NCBI RefSeq assembly: GCF_018502625.1
Contig: NZ_CP075566.1
Location: 5,893,001 to 5,957,000 of the forward strand
DNA: 64,000 nucleotides
Direction: 5' to 3'
Source: Pseudomonas hormoni
GTDB lineage: Bacteria > Pseudomonadota > Gammaproteobacteria > Pseudomonadales > Pseudomonadaceae
Shown here: one piece after another, positions 17,925-26,399 of the stretch
How the letters are laid out: each line of letters opens with the position of its first letter
How positions within the stretch are numbered: the first letter of the stretch is position 1
Notes under the pieces: generated by a model
The model's input: only the letters and a program-made list of their open reading frames with translations
The model's database searches: none
Told to the model about the DNA's origin: nothing
Translations under genes and position numbers: made by a program

Positions 17925-17940
17925 GAGCGAAGCTTGCTCA
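17921..17940 (+). repeat. Single REP fragment
   Basis: A half-REP, GTAGGAGCGAAGCTTGCTC, without an inverted partner nearby. Its second to fourth bases form the TAG stop of the preceding gene. Confidence 0.7.
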
Positions 17941-18023
17941 TGGCAAACGCAAAAATGCGGTCGATGCGCGAGCTAGAGCTGTATGTACAAAATGGAATAT
18001 GAAAGTGAATAAAAGATATTGTT

Positions 18024-18041
18024 CGGGAATAAAAAATCCCG
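18024..18041. promoter_or_regulatory. Small inverted repeat before the MetQ-like gene
   Basis: CGGGA and TCCCG flank eight A/T-rich bases, within the AT-rich leader of the gene at 18138. It could be an operator; it has no T run for termination. Confidence 0.25.
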
Positions 18042-18137
18042 GTATTGTCCGCTTCACGCCAGCGATAGCACTTCACTGGCACTCGTACTAAACAAGCCGT
18101 CGTCGATGACGACCGTGATTTTCGATAAGGACACTGC

Positions 18138-18920
18138 ATGAAAAAGGTTCTGTTGTTCACCGCACTGGCGGCTGCCCTGACCGCGGGCCTGGCCCAGGCT
18201 GGCGAGAAACTGGTGGTCGCGGCGACCCCGGTCCCACACGCCGAGATTCTGGAACTGATCAAGCCAACCCTCGCCAAAGAAGGCGTGGACCTGGAAATCA
18301 AAGTCTTCACCGACTACGTTCAGCCGAACGTACAGGTTGACCAGAAGCGTCTGGACGCCAACTACTTCCAGACCCTGCCGTACTTGAAAAACTTCAACGA
18401 AGGCAAAGGCACCAACCTGGTGACTGTGATCGGCGTTCACGTTGAACCGTTCGGTGGCTACTCGAAGAAGTACAAAAAACTGGCTGATCTGCCAAACGGC
18501 GCGACCATCGCTCTGCCGAACGAAGGCAGCAACAGCGGCCGTGCTCTGCTCCTCCTGCAGAAGGCTGGCCTGATCGAGTTGAAAGACCCGAAAAACGCTC
18601 TGGCTACCCCGAAAGACATCGCCAAGAACCCGCACAATTTCAAGTTCAAGGAACTGGAATCGGCCATGCTGCCGCGCGTTCTGGACCAGGTTGACCTGGA
18701 CCTGATCAACACCAACTACGCGCTGGAAGCCGGTCTGAACCCGGCCAAAGACGCGCTGGTGATCGAAGGTGCCGATTCGCCTTACGTGAACTTCCTGGTG
18801 GCTCGTCCGGACAACAAGGACAGCGTAGCCATCCAGAAACTGGCCAAGGCATTGACCAGCCCTGAAGTGAAAGCCTTCATCGCCAAGAAGTACAGCGGCG
18901 CAGTATTGCCGGCGTTCTGA
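18138..18920 (+). CDS. MetQ/NlpA-family substrate-binding protein
   Basis: The 260-residue periplasmic binding protein belongs to the NlpA/MetQ family (VPHAEILELIKPTLAKEG, FTDYVQPNVQVDQKRLDANYFQ, SNSGRALLLLQKAGLI). The signal peptide ends at LAQA-GEK and has no lipobox cysteine, so it should be soluble rather than lipid-anchored. No MetN or MetI partner is adjacent; the nearest set is metQ-metN-metI at 32.7-35.3 kb. Its own AT-rich leader and strong terminator suggest a single-gene unit. The ligand may be methionine or a related sulfur compound. Confidence 0.88.
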   Translation: MKKVLLFTALAAALTAGLAQAGEKLVVAATPVPHAEILELIKPTLAKEGVDLEIKVFTDYVQPNVQVDQKRLDANYFQTLPYLKNFNEGKGTNLVTVIGVHVEPFGGYSKKYKKLADLPNGATIALPNEGSNSGRALLLLQKAGLIELKDPKNALATPKDIAKNPHNFKFKELESAMLPRVLDQVDLDLINTNYALEAGLNPAKDALVIEGADSPYVNFLVARPDNKDSVAIQKLAKALTSPEVKAFIAKKYSGAVLPAF

Positions 18921-18953
18921 TTCGACGCAGCATCGAACCCCTTCAAGGTTTCA

Positions 18954-18987
18954 AACGCCGACGGCTTTCAAAGCGTCGGCGTTTTTT
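18954..18987 (+). terminator. Rho-independent terminator after the MetQ-like gene
   Basis: The nine-base arms AACGCCGAC and GTCGGCGTT are followed by a T run. Confidence 0.92.
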
Positions 18988-19021
18988 TGTGCCTGCACAC
19001 TCTATTGCAAATGAGGTATCT

Positions 19022-19142
19022 GTGGCGAGGGAGCTTGCTCCCGCTGGGTTGCGAAGCGACCCCAATAACTGCTGGCAGGTACATCGCGTTGGCTGGTTTT
19101 ACGACTGCTGCGCAGCCGAGCGGGAGCAAGCTCCCTCGCCAC
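19022..19142. repeat. REPIN, GTGGCGAGGGAGCTTGCTCC type
   Basis: A canonical inverted pair with a spacer of about 70 bases. Confidence 0.88.
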
Positions 19143-19148
19143 AAAATC

Positions 19149-19194
19149 AAGAGCTATCAGAGCTATCAGAGCTATCAGAGCTACCAGAACTGCC
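19149..19194. repeat. Nine-base tandem repeat
   Basis: Three perfect copies of GAGCTATCA are followed by GAGCTACCA and GAACTGCCA, giving about five units in a row directly after a REPIN. The copies decay from left to right. Confidence 0.85.
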
Positions 19195-19201
19195 AGGGCG
19201 C

Positions 19202-19297
19202 TCAGGCCACCCTGGCCTTCAACGCCCTGCGCAACGCCACCAATAACTTCACGATGTCCTGCGGATCCAGTCGCTGCGGTGCTTTTACGTCAGCCAT
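19202..19297 (-). CDS. Candidate 31-residue small protein
   Basis: A short reading frame starts MADVKAPQRLDPQDIVKLLV and ends in a basic helix (ALRRALKARVA). GGAAGAG lies a few bases upstream of its ATG. It is the only plausible coding stretch between 18988 and 19578. I do not recognise it. In another frame the same strand reads through the adjoining tandem repeat as a hydrophobic ALIALIAL run, so a frameshifted longer protein is conceivable. Confidence 0.3.
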   Translation of the reverse strand: MADVKAPQRLDPQDIVKLLVALRRALKARVA

Positions 19298-19440
19298 GTT
19301 CTCTTCCTTGTGATGGTTTGGCCGGGGGAGTCTGGCCAATAGCTGTGCGTCCTTGGAGGGCTATTTCGAAAAAAAGATCCTTCCTACAGCCAAAAGGAAA
19401 ATAGTCGTCTTCCTGCGTCGCAGCAAATCCGCAGGATAGT

Positions 19441-19505
19441 TTTTTGCGTGATATCAATATGCTTTAACGGTATTTAAATTCTTCTTTTTATACCTTTAAA
19501 GTCGG
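19441..19505 (+). promoter_or_regulatory. AT-rich control region of the amino-acid ABC operon
   Basis: This stretch is markedly AT-rich compared with its surroundings and resembles the leaders of the other sulfur-type operons here. No single operator could be fixed. Confidence 0.3.
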
Positions 19506-19578
19506 TACCTGCCGGGTGGTTATCCACCGCCCATGGACCGCACCACCGTCGCTTACCGAGCGGCGTCCAGGATGTTCA

Positions 19579-20244
19579 ATGAATTTCGATTACGCTTTTA
19601 TCCTCAGCACCTTGCCGGCGTTTCTCAAGGCCGTGGGCGTGACGCTGCAGGTCGGCTTCATCGCCATCGGCACGTCGATGCTGGTGGCGCTGATCAACGC
19701 GACGATTCTGGTGTTCCGCACGCCTTACCTGCAACGCCTGGTCGGGCTGTACGTGGAGCTGGCGCGCAATACGCCGCTGCTTATCCAGCTGTTCTTCGTT
19801 TACTTCGCCTTGCCGGCGCTGGGCATCAAGGTCTCGGGGTTTGCGGCAGCGATCATCACCATGACGTTCCTGGGCGGTGCTTACCTCACGGAAGTACTGC
19901 GAGCGGGTGTGGACGCAGTGCCTCAGGCGCAGCTGGAATCCGGTCGCTCCATCGGTTTGTCCCATGGGCAATTACTTCGCTACGTGATCCTGCCGCAAGC
20001 CGGCATCCTCAGCCTGCCGTCGCTGTTCGCCAACTTCATTTTCCTGCTCAAGGAAACCACCGTGGTTTCGGCCGTGGCGGTGCCAGAGATTCTCTACACC
20101 ACCAAAAGCTACATCGCGCTCTACTACAAAACCTACGAAATGCTCGCCGTGCTGACGCTGATTTGCGTGTTGCTGTTCTTGCCGCTGTCGCTGTTGCTCA
20201 GCCGTCTGGAAAGGAGGCTCCAGCATGGCCAGTTCGGGTCTTGA
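19579..20244 (+). CDS. Amino-acid-type ABC transporter permease (first subunit)
   Basis: This 221-residue membrane protein of the HisM/PAAT class has about five hydrophobic helices. The segment YVELARNTPLLIQLFF is near residue 60, and the EAA-type loop LESGRSIGLSHGQLLRYVILPQA near 115-140. The ATG at 19579 is preferred over an upstream in-frame start because CAGGA lies close before it. It overlaps the next gene by 20 bases. The operon encodes two permeases, an ATPase and a lipoprotein; its position among sulfur genes suggests a sulfur-containing amino acid, which is inference. Confidence 0.9.
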   Translation: MNFDYAFILSTLPAFLKAVGVTLQVGFIAIGTSMLVALINATILVFRTPYLQRLVGLYVELARNTPLLIQLFFVYFALPALGIKVSGFAAAIITMTFLGGAYLTEVLRAGVDAVPQAQLESGRSIGLSHGQLLRYVILPQAGILSLPSLFANFIFLLKETTVVSAVAVPEILYTTKSYIALYYKTYEMLAVLTLICVLLFLPLSLLLSRLERRLQHGQFGS

Positions 20245-20884
20245 GTTGTTGTGGGTGTCATTGCCGCAACTGGGCAAGGGCGCTGCGCAAACCCTGTCGA
20301 TTTCTTTCCTGAGCATCGCCATCAGCACTGTTGGCGGCGTGTTCTACGGCGTGTTGCGCACGCTGAATTCGAAGTGGCTGCATGCGATTTTGCGGGTGTA
20401 TCTGGAGCTGTTCCGGGCGATCCCGGTACTGGTCTGGTTGTACTTGCTGTTCTTCGGTTTGCCGATCTTCTTCGGCCTGAGCATTCCGAGCTTCTGGTGC
20501 GCAGTGCTGGTGCTGTCGCTGTGGGGCGCCAGCGAGGTCGGCGAAGTGGTGCGCGGCGCGTTGCATTCATTGCCGCGCGGTCAGCGTGAAGCGGGGTTGT
20601 CGATTGGCCTGAACGGCCCGCAACTCTACGGCTACGTGTTGTTGCCCCAGGCGCTGAAACGCATGACGCCGCCGACCATCAACGTCTACACGCGCATCAT
20701 CAAGACCAGCTCGCTGGCGGTGCTGATCGGTGTGGTGGACGTGGTCAAGGTCGGTCAGCAGATCATCGAACGCACCTACGAATCCGTGCTGATCTACGGC
20801 GCGCTGTTCCTGTTTTTCTTTTTCATCTGCTACCCGCTCTCGGCCGCCTCGCGCGTGCTGGAGCGGCGCTGGACGCAAGCATGA
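20225..20884 (+). CDS. Amino-acid-type ABC transporter permease (second subunit)
   Basis: This 219-residue partner permease has the same fold: YLELFRAIPVLVWLYLLFFG near residue 60 and the loop REAGLSIGLNGPQLYGYVLLP near 120-140. It overlaps both neighbours (20 bases before, ATGA after), a sign of translational coupling. An AAGGAGG site inside the previous gene serves its start. Confidence 0.92.
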   Translation: MASSGLELLWVSLPQLGKGAAQTLSISFLSIAISTVGGVFYGVLRTLNSKWLHAILRVYLELFRAIPVLVWLYLLFFGLPIFFGLSIPSFWCAVLVLSLWGASEVGEVVRGALHSLPRGQREAGLSIGLNGPQLYGYVLLPQALKRMTPPTINVYTRIIKTSSLAVLIGVVDVVKVGQQIIERTYESVLIYGALFLFFFFICYPLSAASRVLERRWTQA

Positions 20885-21663
20885 GCGCATTGATCGAGTT
20901 CAAGGGTTTCAACAAGTTTTTCGGCGAACAGCAGGTGCTGAACGGTATCGACCTGCAAGTGAAGTCCGGCGAAGTGATCGTCATCCTCGGCCCCAGTGGC
21001 TGCGGCAAAAGCACGTTGCTGCGTTGCCTCAACGGGCTGGAAGTCGCCCACAGCGGCAGCCTGAAACTGGCCGGCCGCGAGTTGCTGGACAAGGGCACCG
21101 ACTGGCGCGAAGTGCGGCAGCAGATCGGCATGGTGTTCCAGAGTTATCACCTGTTTCCGCACATGAGCGTGCTCGACAACCTGCTGCTGGGCCCGGTCAA
21201 GGTGCAGAAACGCGAACGCCGCGAAGCCCGGGATCAGGCCGAAGCGTTGCTGGCGCGCGTGGGCCTCTCGGACAAGCGCGATGCGTTTCCGCGCCAGCTC
21301 TCCGGCGGCCAGCAGCAACGCATCGCCATCGTCCGCTCGCTGTGCATGAACCCCAAGGTCATGTTGTTCGATGAAGTCACCGCCGCCCTCGACCCGGAAA
21401 TGGTCAAGGAAGTGCTGGAAGTCATCCAGGGCCTGGCCCGCGAAGGCATGACGCTGCTGATCGTCACCCACGAAATGGCCTTTGCCCGCGCCGTGGCTGA
21501 CCGAATCGTGTTCATGGATGCCGGACGAATCCTTGAACAAAACCCACCCGAGATTTTCTTTACGAACCCGCAAACCGCACGAGCGCAGCAGTTCCTGGAG
21601 AAGTTCTCCTACGTCGCCGCACTACCCAAAACGACTCAAACAAAGGAACTGGAACTGCCATGA
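20881..21663 (+). CDS. Amino-acid-type ABC transporter ATPase
   Basis: The 260-residue ATPase has Walker A GPSGCGKST near residue 40, Q-loop region VFQSYHLFPHM near 90, signature LSGGQQQR near 140, Walker B VMLFDEVTAALDP near 160 and switch histidine THEMAF near 196. It energises the two permeases encoded just before it. Both ends overlap neighbours by four bases (ATGA). The glutamate-valine in DEVTAALD is a mild variant of the common DEPTSALD. Confidence 0.93.
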   Translation: MSALIEFKGFNKFFGEQQVLNGIDLQVKSGEVIVILGPSGCGKSTLLRCLNGLEVAHSGSLKLAGRELLDKGTDWREVRQQIGMVFQSYHLFPHMSVLDNLLLGPVKVQKRERREARDQAEALLARVGLSDKRDAFPRQLSGGQQQRIAIVRSLCMNPKVMLFDEVTAALDPEMVKEVLEVIQGLAREGMTLLIVTHEMAFARAVADRIVFMDAGRILEQNPPEIFFTNPQTARAQQFLEKFSYVAALPKTTQTKELELP

Positions 21664-22541
21664 AAACTGCCAAGTCTTCTCTGCTGCTACTCCCGCTGCT
21701 CGGCCTCGCACTGCTGGCCGGCTGCAACAAAACCGAAGAACCACCGAAGCCGAAAGTCGCCAGCGAAAGCACCGCGCCGGCCAGCTACCTGGACAAAATC
21801 AAGGCACGGGACAAGTTGATCGTCGGCGTCTTCACCGACAAGCCACCGTTTGGATTCGTCAATGAAGCCGGGCGTTACGTCGGTTTCGATACCGACATCG
21901 GCCGCCAGTTCGCCAAGGACCTGCTGGGCGATGAAAACAAGGTCGAGTTCGTTGCCGTGGAGCCGGCGAGCCGGATTCCGTTTCTGCAAAGCGACAAGGT
22001 CGACCTGATCCTGGCCAACATGACCGTGACCCCGGAGCGCAAGGAAGCGGTGGAATTTACCAACCCGAACCTGAAAGTCGCGGTGCAGGCGCTGGTGCCA
22101 CAGGCCAGCGACGTGAAAAACCTCGATGACCTGGCAACCCGCACCACCATCGTTACCACCGGCACAACGGCGGACATCTGGCTGACCAAAAACCATCCGG
22201 ACTGGAAACTGCTGAAGTTCGAGAAAAACTCCGAGTCCCTGCAAGCGTTGGCCAATGGTCGTGGCGATGCGTACGCGCAAGACAATCTGGTGCTGTTCAG
22301 CTGGGCCAAGCAGAACCCAGGCTATCGCGTGCTGAGCCAGACACTGGGCGCCGAAGCGCCGATTGCACCGGCGGTGAAGAAGGGCAATATCGAACTGCGT
22401 GACTGGGTGAACGCCGAGTTGGCGAAGCTGGGTGAAGAGAAATATTTGCTCAAGCTGTACGACCAGTACGTGCGCAAGGAGCTGAGCGATGACACCAAGC
22501 CTGAGAGCGTGATTGTCGAGGGTGGGAAGTGGCAGGGTTGA
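21660..22541 (+). CDS. Amino-acid ABC transporter substrate-binding lipoprotein
   Basis: The 293-residue solute-binding protein of family 3 is lipid-anchored. The signal sequence ends in the lipobox LLAG-C at about residue 21. Family features include GVFTDKPPFGFVNEAGRYVGFD and DLILANMTVTPERKEAVEFT. It completes the four-gene operon that begins at 19579. Its ligand is probably a polar amino acid; cystine-like compounds are possible given the context. Confidence 0.92.
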   Translation: MKTAKSSLLLLPLLGLALLAGCNKTEEPPKPKVASESTAPASYLDKIKARDKLIVGVFTDKPPFGFVNEAGRYVGFDTDIGRQFAKDLLGDENKVEFVAVEPASRIPFLQSDKVDLILANMTVTPERKEAVEFTNPNLKVAVQALVPQASDVKNLDDLATRTTIVTTGTTADIWLTKNHPDWKLLKFEKNSESLQALANGRGDAYAQDNLVLFSWAKQNPGYRVLSQTLGAEAPIAPAVKKGNIELRDWVNAELAKLGEEKYLLKLYDQYVRKELSDDTKPESVIVEGGKWQG

Positions 22542-22567
22542 TTCGCCCAGTCTGATTGTTCCCACCT

Positions 22568-22688
22568 GTGGCGAGGGAGCTTGCTCCCGCTGGGGCGCGC
22601 AGCGGCCCTAAAACCTGTGTATGCGATTTGCCTGAGGCAACGCATTGCGGCGGCTGCGCAGCCGAACGGGAGCAAGCTCCCTCGCCAC
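22568..22688. repeat. REPIN, GTGGCGAGGGAGCTTGCTCC type
   Basis: An inverted pair between convergent genes; the right arm has one change (AACGGGAGCAAGC). Confidence 0.88.
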
Positions 22689-22702
22689 AGAGGGTGGGAC
22701 GA

Positions 22703-23899
22703 TCAATCCGGCCAATACCACGCCGGTTCATCCAGCATCCGCTGCCCGACAATCCCGGTCTGGCCGAGGTTTTTCTCCAGCACAATACAGTTGCATTCCG
22801 GGTCTTCCTGCAACGCCGAGATCAGCCGCCGCGCATGGGACACCACCCACACCTGACACTGCTCCGACGCCCGGATAATCAAGCGCGCCAACGCCGGCAA
22901 CAGGTCCGGATGCAGGCTGGTTTCCGGTTCGTTCAGCACCATCAATGTCGGCGGGCGCGGCGTCAACAGCGCTGCCACCAACAGCAAATACCGCAACGTC
23001 CCGTCGGATAACTCCGCCGCTGACAACGGTCGCAACAACCCTTCCTGATAAAACTCGATGGCGAACCGGCCGCCGGCCAGCGGCTCGATATGCAGCCGTG
23101 CACCGGGAAACGCATCGCTGATGGCGTTGCGCAAAGCTTCGGGGTCGCCAATTTCGATAATGGTCTGCAATGCCGCCGCCAGATCCCTGCCGTCGTGGTG
23201 CAGCACCGGGGTGCGGGTGCCCAGTTGTGGCTGACGCACCGGTGCGTCGGCGTCGCTGCGAAAGTGATCGTAGAAGCGCCAGCGGCGGATGAACTCACGC
23301 ATCTCCAGAACCTCCGGCGAGGTACGCAGACTGCCGACCTGATCGAACAGGCTGTCGAAAGTCGGCGTGTGTTGAGCCAGCACGTCCCAGTTGCGGTTGG
23401 TTCGGGTGCGGATCATCGGGCCGTCGCGATCCACCAGCAGGCTCGCTGGACGATAGAACGCCCCGGCCCACAGGCATTCGCGCTTGATTTGCGGATCGAG
23501 GCTGAACCGTGACGGAATGGGTGAACTGTGTCCGGGTAACATGAAATGACCGTTGGAATCGGGCAGCCCCAGGCTGATCGAGTAACCGAAATCTTCGCCG
23601 GCAAACCCCAGGCGCAGGCGTTTGACGCCGTGACGCACGGTCGCCTCGATCGGCACTTCACCGTTACGCATGCGCCGGGTGATGTTTTCCGGTCCGGCCC
23701 AGAAGGTCGAATCCAGCCCACCCTCGCGGGCCAACGCATTGACCACGCCGCCTTGGGCGGTTTCCGCCAGCAGGCGCAACGCGCGGTAGAGGTTGGATTT
23801 ACCGCTGCCGTTCGGCCCTGTGATCAGGTTCAAACGACCCAGCGGAATCACCAGTTTATTGATCGAGCGGTAATTGGCCACCGCGAGGGTTTTGAGCAT
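22703..23899 (-). CDS. AAA ATPase of the RecF/OLD-like class
   Basis: The 398-residue protein begins LKTLAVANYRSINKLVIPLG, the usual start of SMC-like ATPases that lie over a nucleic acid or effector. Walker A GPNGSGKSN is near residue 32, a signature-like LSAAELSDGTLR near 300, and Walker B PTLMVLNEPETSLHP near 325. A histidine switch follows in VVSHARR. There is no TOPRIM nuclease domain and no partner gene beside it. Relatives occur both as stand-alone repair or regulatory ATPases and in defence operons; isolation argues against a complete defence system. The ATG at 23899 has AGCAGGA about eight bases upstream. Confidence 0.82.
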   Translation of the reverse strand: MLKTLAVANYRSINKLVIPLGRLNLITGPNGSGKSNLYRALRLLAETAQGGVVNALAREGGLDSTFWAGPENITRRMRNGEVPIEATVRHGVKRLRLGFAGEDFGYSISLGLPDSNGHFMLPGHSSPIPSRFSLDPQIKRECLWAGAFYRPASLLVDRDGPMIRTRTNRNWDVLAQHTPTFDSLFDQVGSLRTSPEVLEMREFIRRWRFYDHFRSDADAPVRQPQLGTRTPVLHHDGRDLAAALQTIIEIGDPEALRNAISDAFPGARLHIEPLAGGRFAIEFYQEGLLRPLSAAELSDGTLRYLLLVAALLTPRPPTLMVLNEPETSLHPDLLPALARLIIRASEQCQVWVVSHARRLISALQEDPECNCIVLEKNLGQTGIVGQRMLDEPAWYWPD

Positions 23900-23961
23900 G
23901 GGAAGCATCCTGCTGCATGGTCCGCCAGTTTGCCTTATTGTCGGGAACACCGTGATCCCCT

Positions 23962-24119
23962 GTGGCGAGCGAACTTTTGTGGCGAGCGAGCTTGCTCGCG
24001 CTGGGCTGCGAAGCAGACCCAAAGCATTCGTGAGGTGTGTCAGGCAAAACGCGATTGCAGGGTTTGCGACTGCTGCGCCCAAGCGCGGACCGGCCGGCGG
24101 GAGCAAGCTCCCTCGCCAC
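23962..24119. repeat. REPIN with duplicated left end
   Basis: The left side carries a partial copy (TGTGGCGAGCGAACTT) directly followed by a full variant copy GTGGCGAGCGAGCTTGCTCG. The right arm GGGAGCAAGCTCCCTCGCCA is canonical. It occupies most of the 332-base gap before triA. Confidence 0.8.
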
Positions 24120-24231
24120 AGGTAAGCCTCTTGGCAAAGAGGATGCAGCAATCCTGTGCACCTGTTGAACCCTGTTCTAAGCTCACAGTCGTATCGCCAT
24201 TGGCACGTTCGTACAACGCAAAGGAGTCTGC

Positions 24232-25335
24232 ATGGCTGGTCCCGGATTGAAAAGAGTGGTTGGCCTGAGCCTCCTTGTCCTGTTGAGCGCCTGCGGCGAA
24301 AAACCCCAGGTCGAAAAGGACCGTCCACGGGTCTTCGTGCAAGCCGTCAAACCGGCGGACTACGCCGTATCCGTGACCCTCACCGGCGATGTTCAGGCTC
24401 GCGTCCAGACTGAGCTGTCGTTTCGCGTCGGCGGCAAGATCATCCAGCGTATGGTCGATGTCGGTGACCGGGTGTCGGCCAAACAAGTGCTCGCCAAACT
24501 CGATCCGAAAGACTTGCAGACCAACGTCGACTCGGCCCAGGCGCAGGTCGTCGCCGAACAGGCGCGGGTCAAACAGTCTGCTGCGGCCTTCGTTCGCCAG
24601 CAAAAACTCCTGCCCAAGGGCTACACCAGTCAAAGCGAATTCGACTCTGCCCAGGCCGCATTGCGCAGCAGCCAGAGCGCGCTGACAGCCGCCCAGGCGC
24701 AACTGGCCAATGCCCGTGAGCAACTGAGTTACACCGCGCTAATCGCCGACGCGCCGGGGGTGATTACGGCCCGTCAGGCCGAAGTCGGCCAGGTGGTGCA
24801 AGCCACGATGCCGATTTTCAGCCTCGCCCGGGACGGTGAGCGTGACGCAGTGTTCAACGTCTACGAATCGCTGCTGGCGGAGGCTCCCGAGGACAAAACG
24901 ATCGTGGTCAGCCTGCTCGGTAACCCGTCCATCAAGACCACGGGCACGGTTCGGGAAATCACCCCGGCCGTTTCCGCGCAGACCGGCACGGTGCAGGTCA
25001 AAGTCACCCTTAACGGTCTGCCGGAGGGCATGCAGCTTGGTTCGGTGGTCAGCGCCACGGCGAAGACGCCGGGCAAGTCGGCGGTTGAGCTGCCGTGGTC
25101 GGCCCTGACCAAAAACCTCAACGACCCGGCCGTGTGGCTGGTGGACGACGAAGGCAAGGCGCAGTTGCATACGGTCACGGTCGGTCGTTACCTGACCGGC
25201 AAAGTCATCATCAGCGACGGCCTGAAGGGCGGCGAAAAAGTCATCATTGCTGGCGGCCAGTTGCTGCACCCAGGCGTGAAAGTGGAAATCGCCGAAAACA
25301 CCTATAAAGACCTGGCCGAAGGAGCCCAGCCATGA
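24232..25335 (+). CDS. triA: RND efflux membrane fusion lipoprotein TriA-like
   Basis: The 367-residue periplasmic adaptor has lipobox LLSA-C at about residue 22, a barrel-sandwich region with LSFRVGGKIIQRMVDVGDRV near 65, a long coiled-coil hairpin rich in Ala/Gln (about 95-165), and a beta-barrel part. It links an RND pump to an outer-membrane channel. AAGGAG precedes the ATG. A second adaptor and the pump follow with ATGA overlaps. Two adaptor genes before one RND gene is the arrangement of P. aeruginosa TriABC, known for triclosan efflux. Confidence 0.88.
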   Translation: MAGPGLKRVVGLSLLVLLSACGEKPQVEKDRPRVFVQAVKPADYAVSVTLTGDVQARVQTELSFRVGGKIIQRMVDVGDRVSAKQVLAKLDPKDLQTNVDSAQAQVVAEQARVKQSAAAFVRQQKLLPKGYTSQSEFDSAQAALRSSQSALTAAQAQLANAREQLSYTALIADAPGVITARQAEVGQVVQATMPIFSLARDGERDAVFNVYESLLAEAPEDKTIVVSLLGNPSIKTTGTVREITPAVSAQTGTVQVKVTLNGLPEGMQLGSVVSATAKTPGKSAVELPWSALTKNLNDPAVWLVDDEGKAQLHTVTVGRYLTGKVIISDGLKGGEKVIIAGGQLLHPGVKVEIAENTYKDLAEGAQP

Positions 25336-26399
25336 AGCGCCTGTTGCTGGTGTTTGCCGGTGTGATGCTGGTGGCCTGTTCGGAAAAAGAGCCGCCGCCG
25401 GAACCGGTACGCCCGGTGCTGTCGATCAAGGTCCAGGCGCTGGACGAGGAAACGCTCGGCCGCTTCGCCGGCAGCATCCAGGCCCGTTACGAAACCAATG
25501 TCGGTTTCCGCGTGCCGGGGCGGATCGCCAGTCGCAACGTAGATGTCGGCGCCGAAGTCGAGAAAGGTGCCTTGCTCGCCACGCTCGATCCCACGGATCA
25601 ACAAAATCAGTTGCGCTCGGCTGAGGGCGATCTGGCGAAGGTTCAGGCGCAACTGATCAACGCTCAGGCCAACGCCCGGCGTCAGCAGGAACTGTTCGAT
25701 CGCGGGGTCGGTGCGCAGGCCCAGCTGGACATCGCCCAGACCGATCTGAAAACCACTCAGGCCTCCCTCGATCAAGCGAAGGCGGCGGTCGATCAGGCCA
25801 GGGATCAACTCGGTTACGTCGAACTGCGCACTGACCACAAAGCCATCGTCACCGCGTGGAATGCCGAAGCCGGGCAAGTGGTGACCGCCGGCCAGCAAGT
25901 GGTGACGTTGGCGCAGCCGGACATCAAGGAAGCGGTGATCGACCTGCCCGACACGCTGGTCGATCAGTTGCCGACGGACGTGGTGTTTCAGGTCGCCGTG
26001 CAACTGGACCCGAGCATCACCACCACCGCCATCGTTCGCGAAATCGAACCCCAGGCCCAAAGCGCCACCCGCACCCGTCGCGCCCGCCTGACGCTGACCG
26101 ATACGCCACCGGGCTTTCGCCTGGGCACGGCGATCAGCGTGACGCTCAGTTCAGCCATCAAACCGCGCATTGAGCTGCCGTTGACCGCGCTCCAGGAAGT
26201 CGATGGCAAATCGCGAATCTGGGTCATCGACCCGCAGAACCAGACCGTTTCCCCGCGAGACATCAGCCTGATCAGTCGCACCGACACCACCATGGTCCTG
26301 GCCAGCGGCGTGAAATCCGGCGAGCGCGTCGTCAGTGCCGGTGTGAACAGCCTGAAACCTGGGCAAAAAGTGAAAATCGACGAGGACAACCCACAATGA
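25332..26399 (+). CDS. triB: RND efflux membrane fusion lipoprotein TriB-like
   Basis: This second adaptor of 355 residues has lipobox MLVA-C near residue 17, VGFRVPGRIASRNVDVGAEV near 55, and a coiled-coil hairpin (about 85-160). It is clearly related to the preceding protein but not a recent copy. In TriABC both adaptors are needed for function. Four-base overlaps with both neighbours indicate coupled translation. Confidence 0.88.
   Translation: MKRLLLVFAGVMLVACSEKEPPPEPVRPVLSIKVQALDEETLGRFAGSIQARYETNVGFRVPGRIASRNVDVGAEVEKGALLATLDPTDQQNQLRSAEGDLAKVQAQLINAQANARRQQELFDRGVGAQAQLDIAQTDLKTTQASLDQAKAAVDQARDQLGYVELRTDHKAIVTAWNAEAGQVVTAGQQVVTLAQPDIKEAVIDLPDTLVDQLPTDVVFQVAVQLDPSITTTAIVREIEPQAQSATRTRRARLTLTDTPPGFRLGTAISVTLSSAIKPRIELPLTALQEVDGKSRIWVIDPQNQTVSPRDISLISRTDTTMVLASGVKSGERVVSAGVNSLKPGQKVKIDEDNPQ

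Noticed and set aside
22542..24328. Upstream extension of the AAA ATPase to 24328
   Set aside because: The extra 143 residues are translated REPIN sequence; the family N-terminus and a ribosome site fit the ATG at 23899.
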